Source of the DNA: Corbicula japonica
Lineage: Eukaryota; Mollusca; Bivalvia; Venerida; Cyrenidae
Reading direction: 5' to 3'
NCBI GenBank assembly: GCA_038501625.1
Contig: JAZAYU010000009.1
Location: forward strand, 12,080,396-12,144,395
Length of the DNA: 64,000 nucleotides
Shown: piece after piece, positions 63,944 through 64,000 of the stretch
Layout of the letters: each line of letters opens with the position of its first letter
Numbering within the stretch: position 1 is the stretch's first letter
Notes under the pieces: generated by a model
The model's database searches: none
What the model was told of the DNA's origin: nothing
The model's input: only the letters and a program-made list of their open reading frames with translations
Program-made: the position numbers and the translations under genes

Positions 63944-64000
63944 CTGAAATCAATGACATCATATACATTACGTATTTTTTTCAGATTTTATTTTTTACAC

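Overview
The window is animal nuclear DNA, most likely from a bivalve mollusc (a heterodont/venerid clam type is my guess). The evidence is two conserved animal genes split into short exons with normal GT/AG sites, very long AT-rich introns, and a dense load of repeats of the kinds typical of bivalve genomes. No species is assigned. Positions 4906-5405 are a 500-base N gap.

Genes. Both conserved genes lie on the minus strand, in the same direction. (1) NDST, heparan sulfate N-deacetylase/N-sulfotransferase: the start codon and four coding exons at 4536-651. The rest, including the sulfotransferase domain, lies beyond the left edge. (2) TSC2 (tuberin), the GTPase-activating subunit of the TSC complex that restrains Rheb-mTORC1: 35 coding exons from 63943 down to the stop at 6729. 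Only the first few exons are missing, beyond the right edge. Joined at the inferred splice sites, the exon lengths total 5118 bases, exactly divisible by three, with phases agreeing at every junction. The RapGAP domain (exons at 20 kb to 15.9 kb) keeps the asparagine-thumb motif. The linker keeps AKT-type RxRxxS/T sites.

Intron contents. 7.7-15.9 kb: a piggyBac-like MITE (8188-11959) that received two further transposons, one of which holds a tRNA-derived SINE; and a Tc1/mariner DD34E element (13714-15197) that landed inside another copy of the same MITE. 17.3-19.4, 22.2-22.9, 26.4-26.7, 32.4-32.8, 37.1-37.4, 53.2-54.5 and 62.2-63.0 kb: elements with a 5' hairpin, a tandem-repeat core and complementary subterminal arms, resembling Helentron-associated elements (HINE/pearl type). 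22.97-25.8 kb, plus strand: a B-box/coiled-coil TRIM-like pseudogene. 40.1-41.1 kb: a possible hAT-like element. 41.87-42.56 kb: an AGGCCT-ended inverted-repeat element that appears to carry a first exon. 46.4-51.3 kb: a tyrosine-recombinase retrotransposon (Ngaro/DIRS order: gag, RT-RNase H, YR) followed by an SGNH-hydrolase reading frame. Scattered throughout: more than 20 piggyBac-like MITEs (TTAA-CCCTTT ends) and at least eight copies of a near-perfect foldback palindrome of about 145 bases.

Nothing prokaryotic (operons, CRISPR) is present. NDST (Golgi heparan sulfate synthesis) and TSC2 (cytosolic/lysosomal growth control) are not known to act together; their adjacency is positional.
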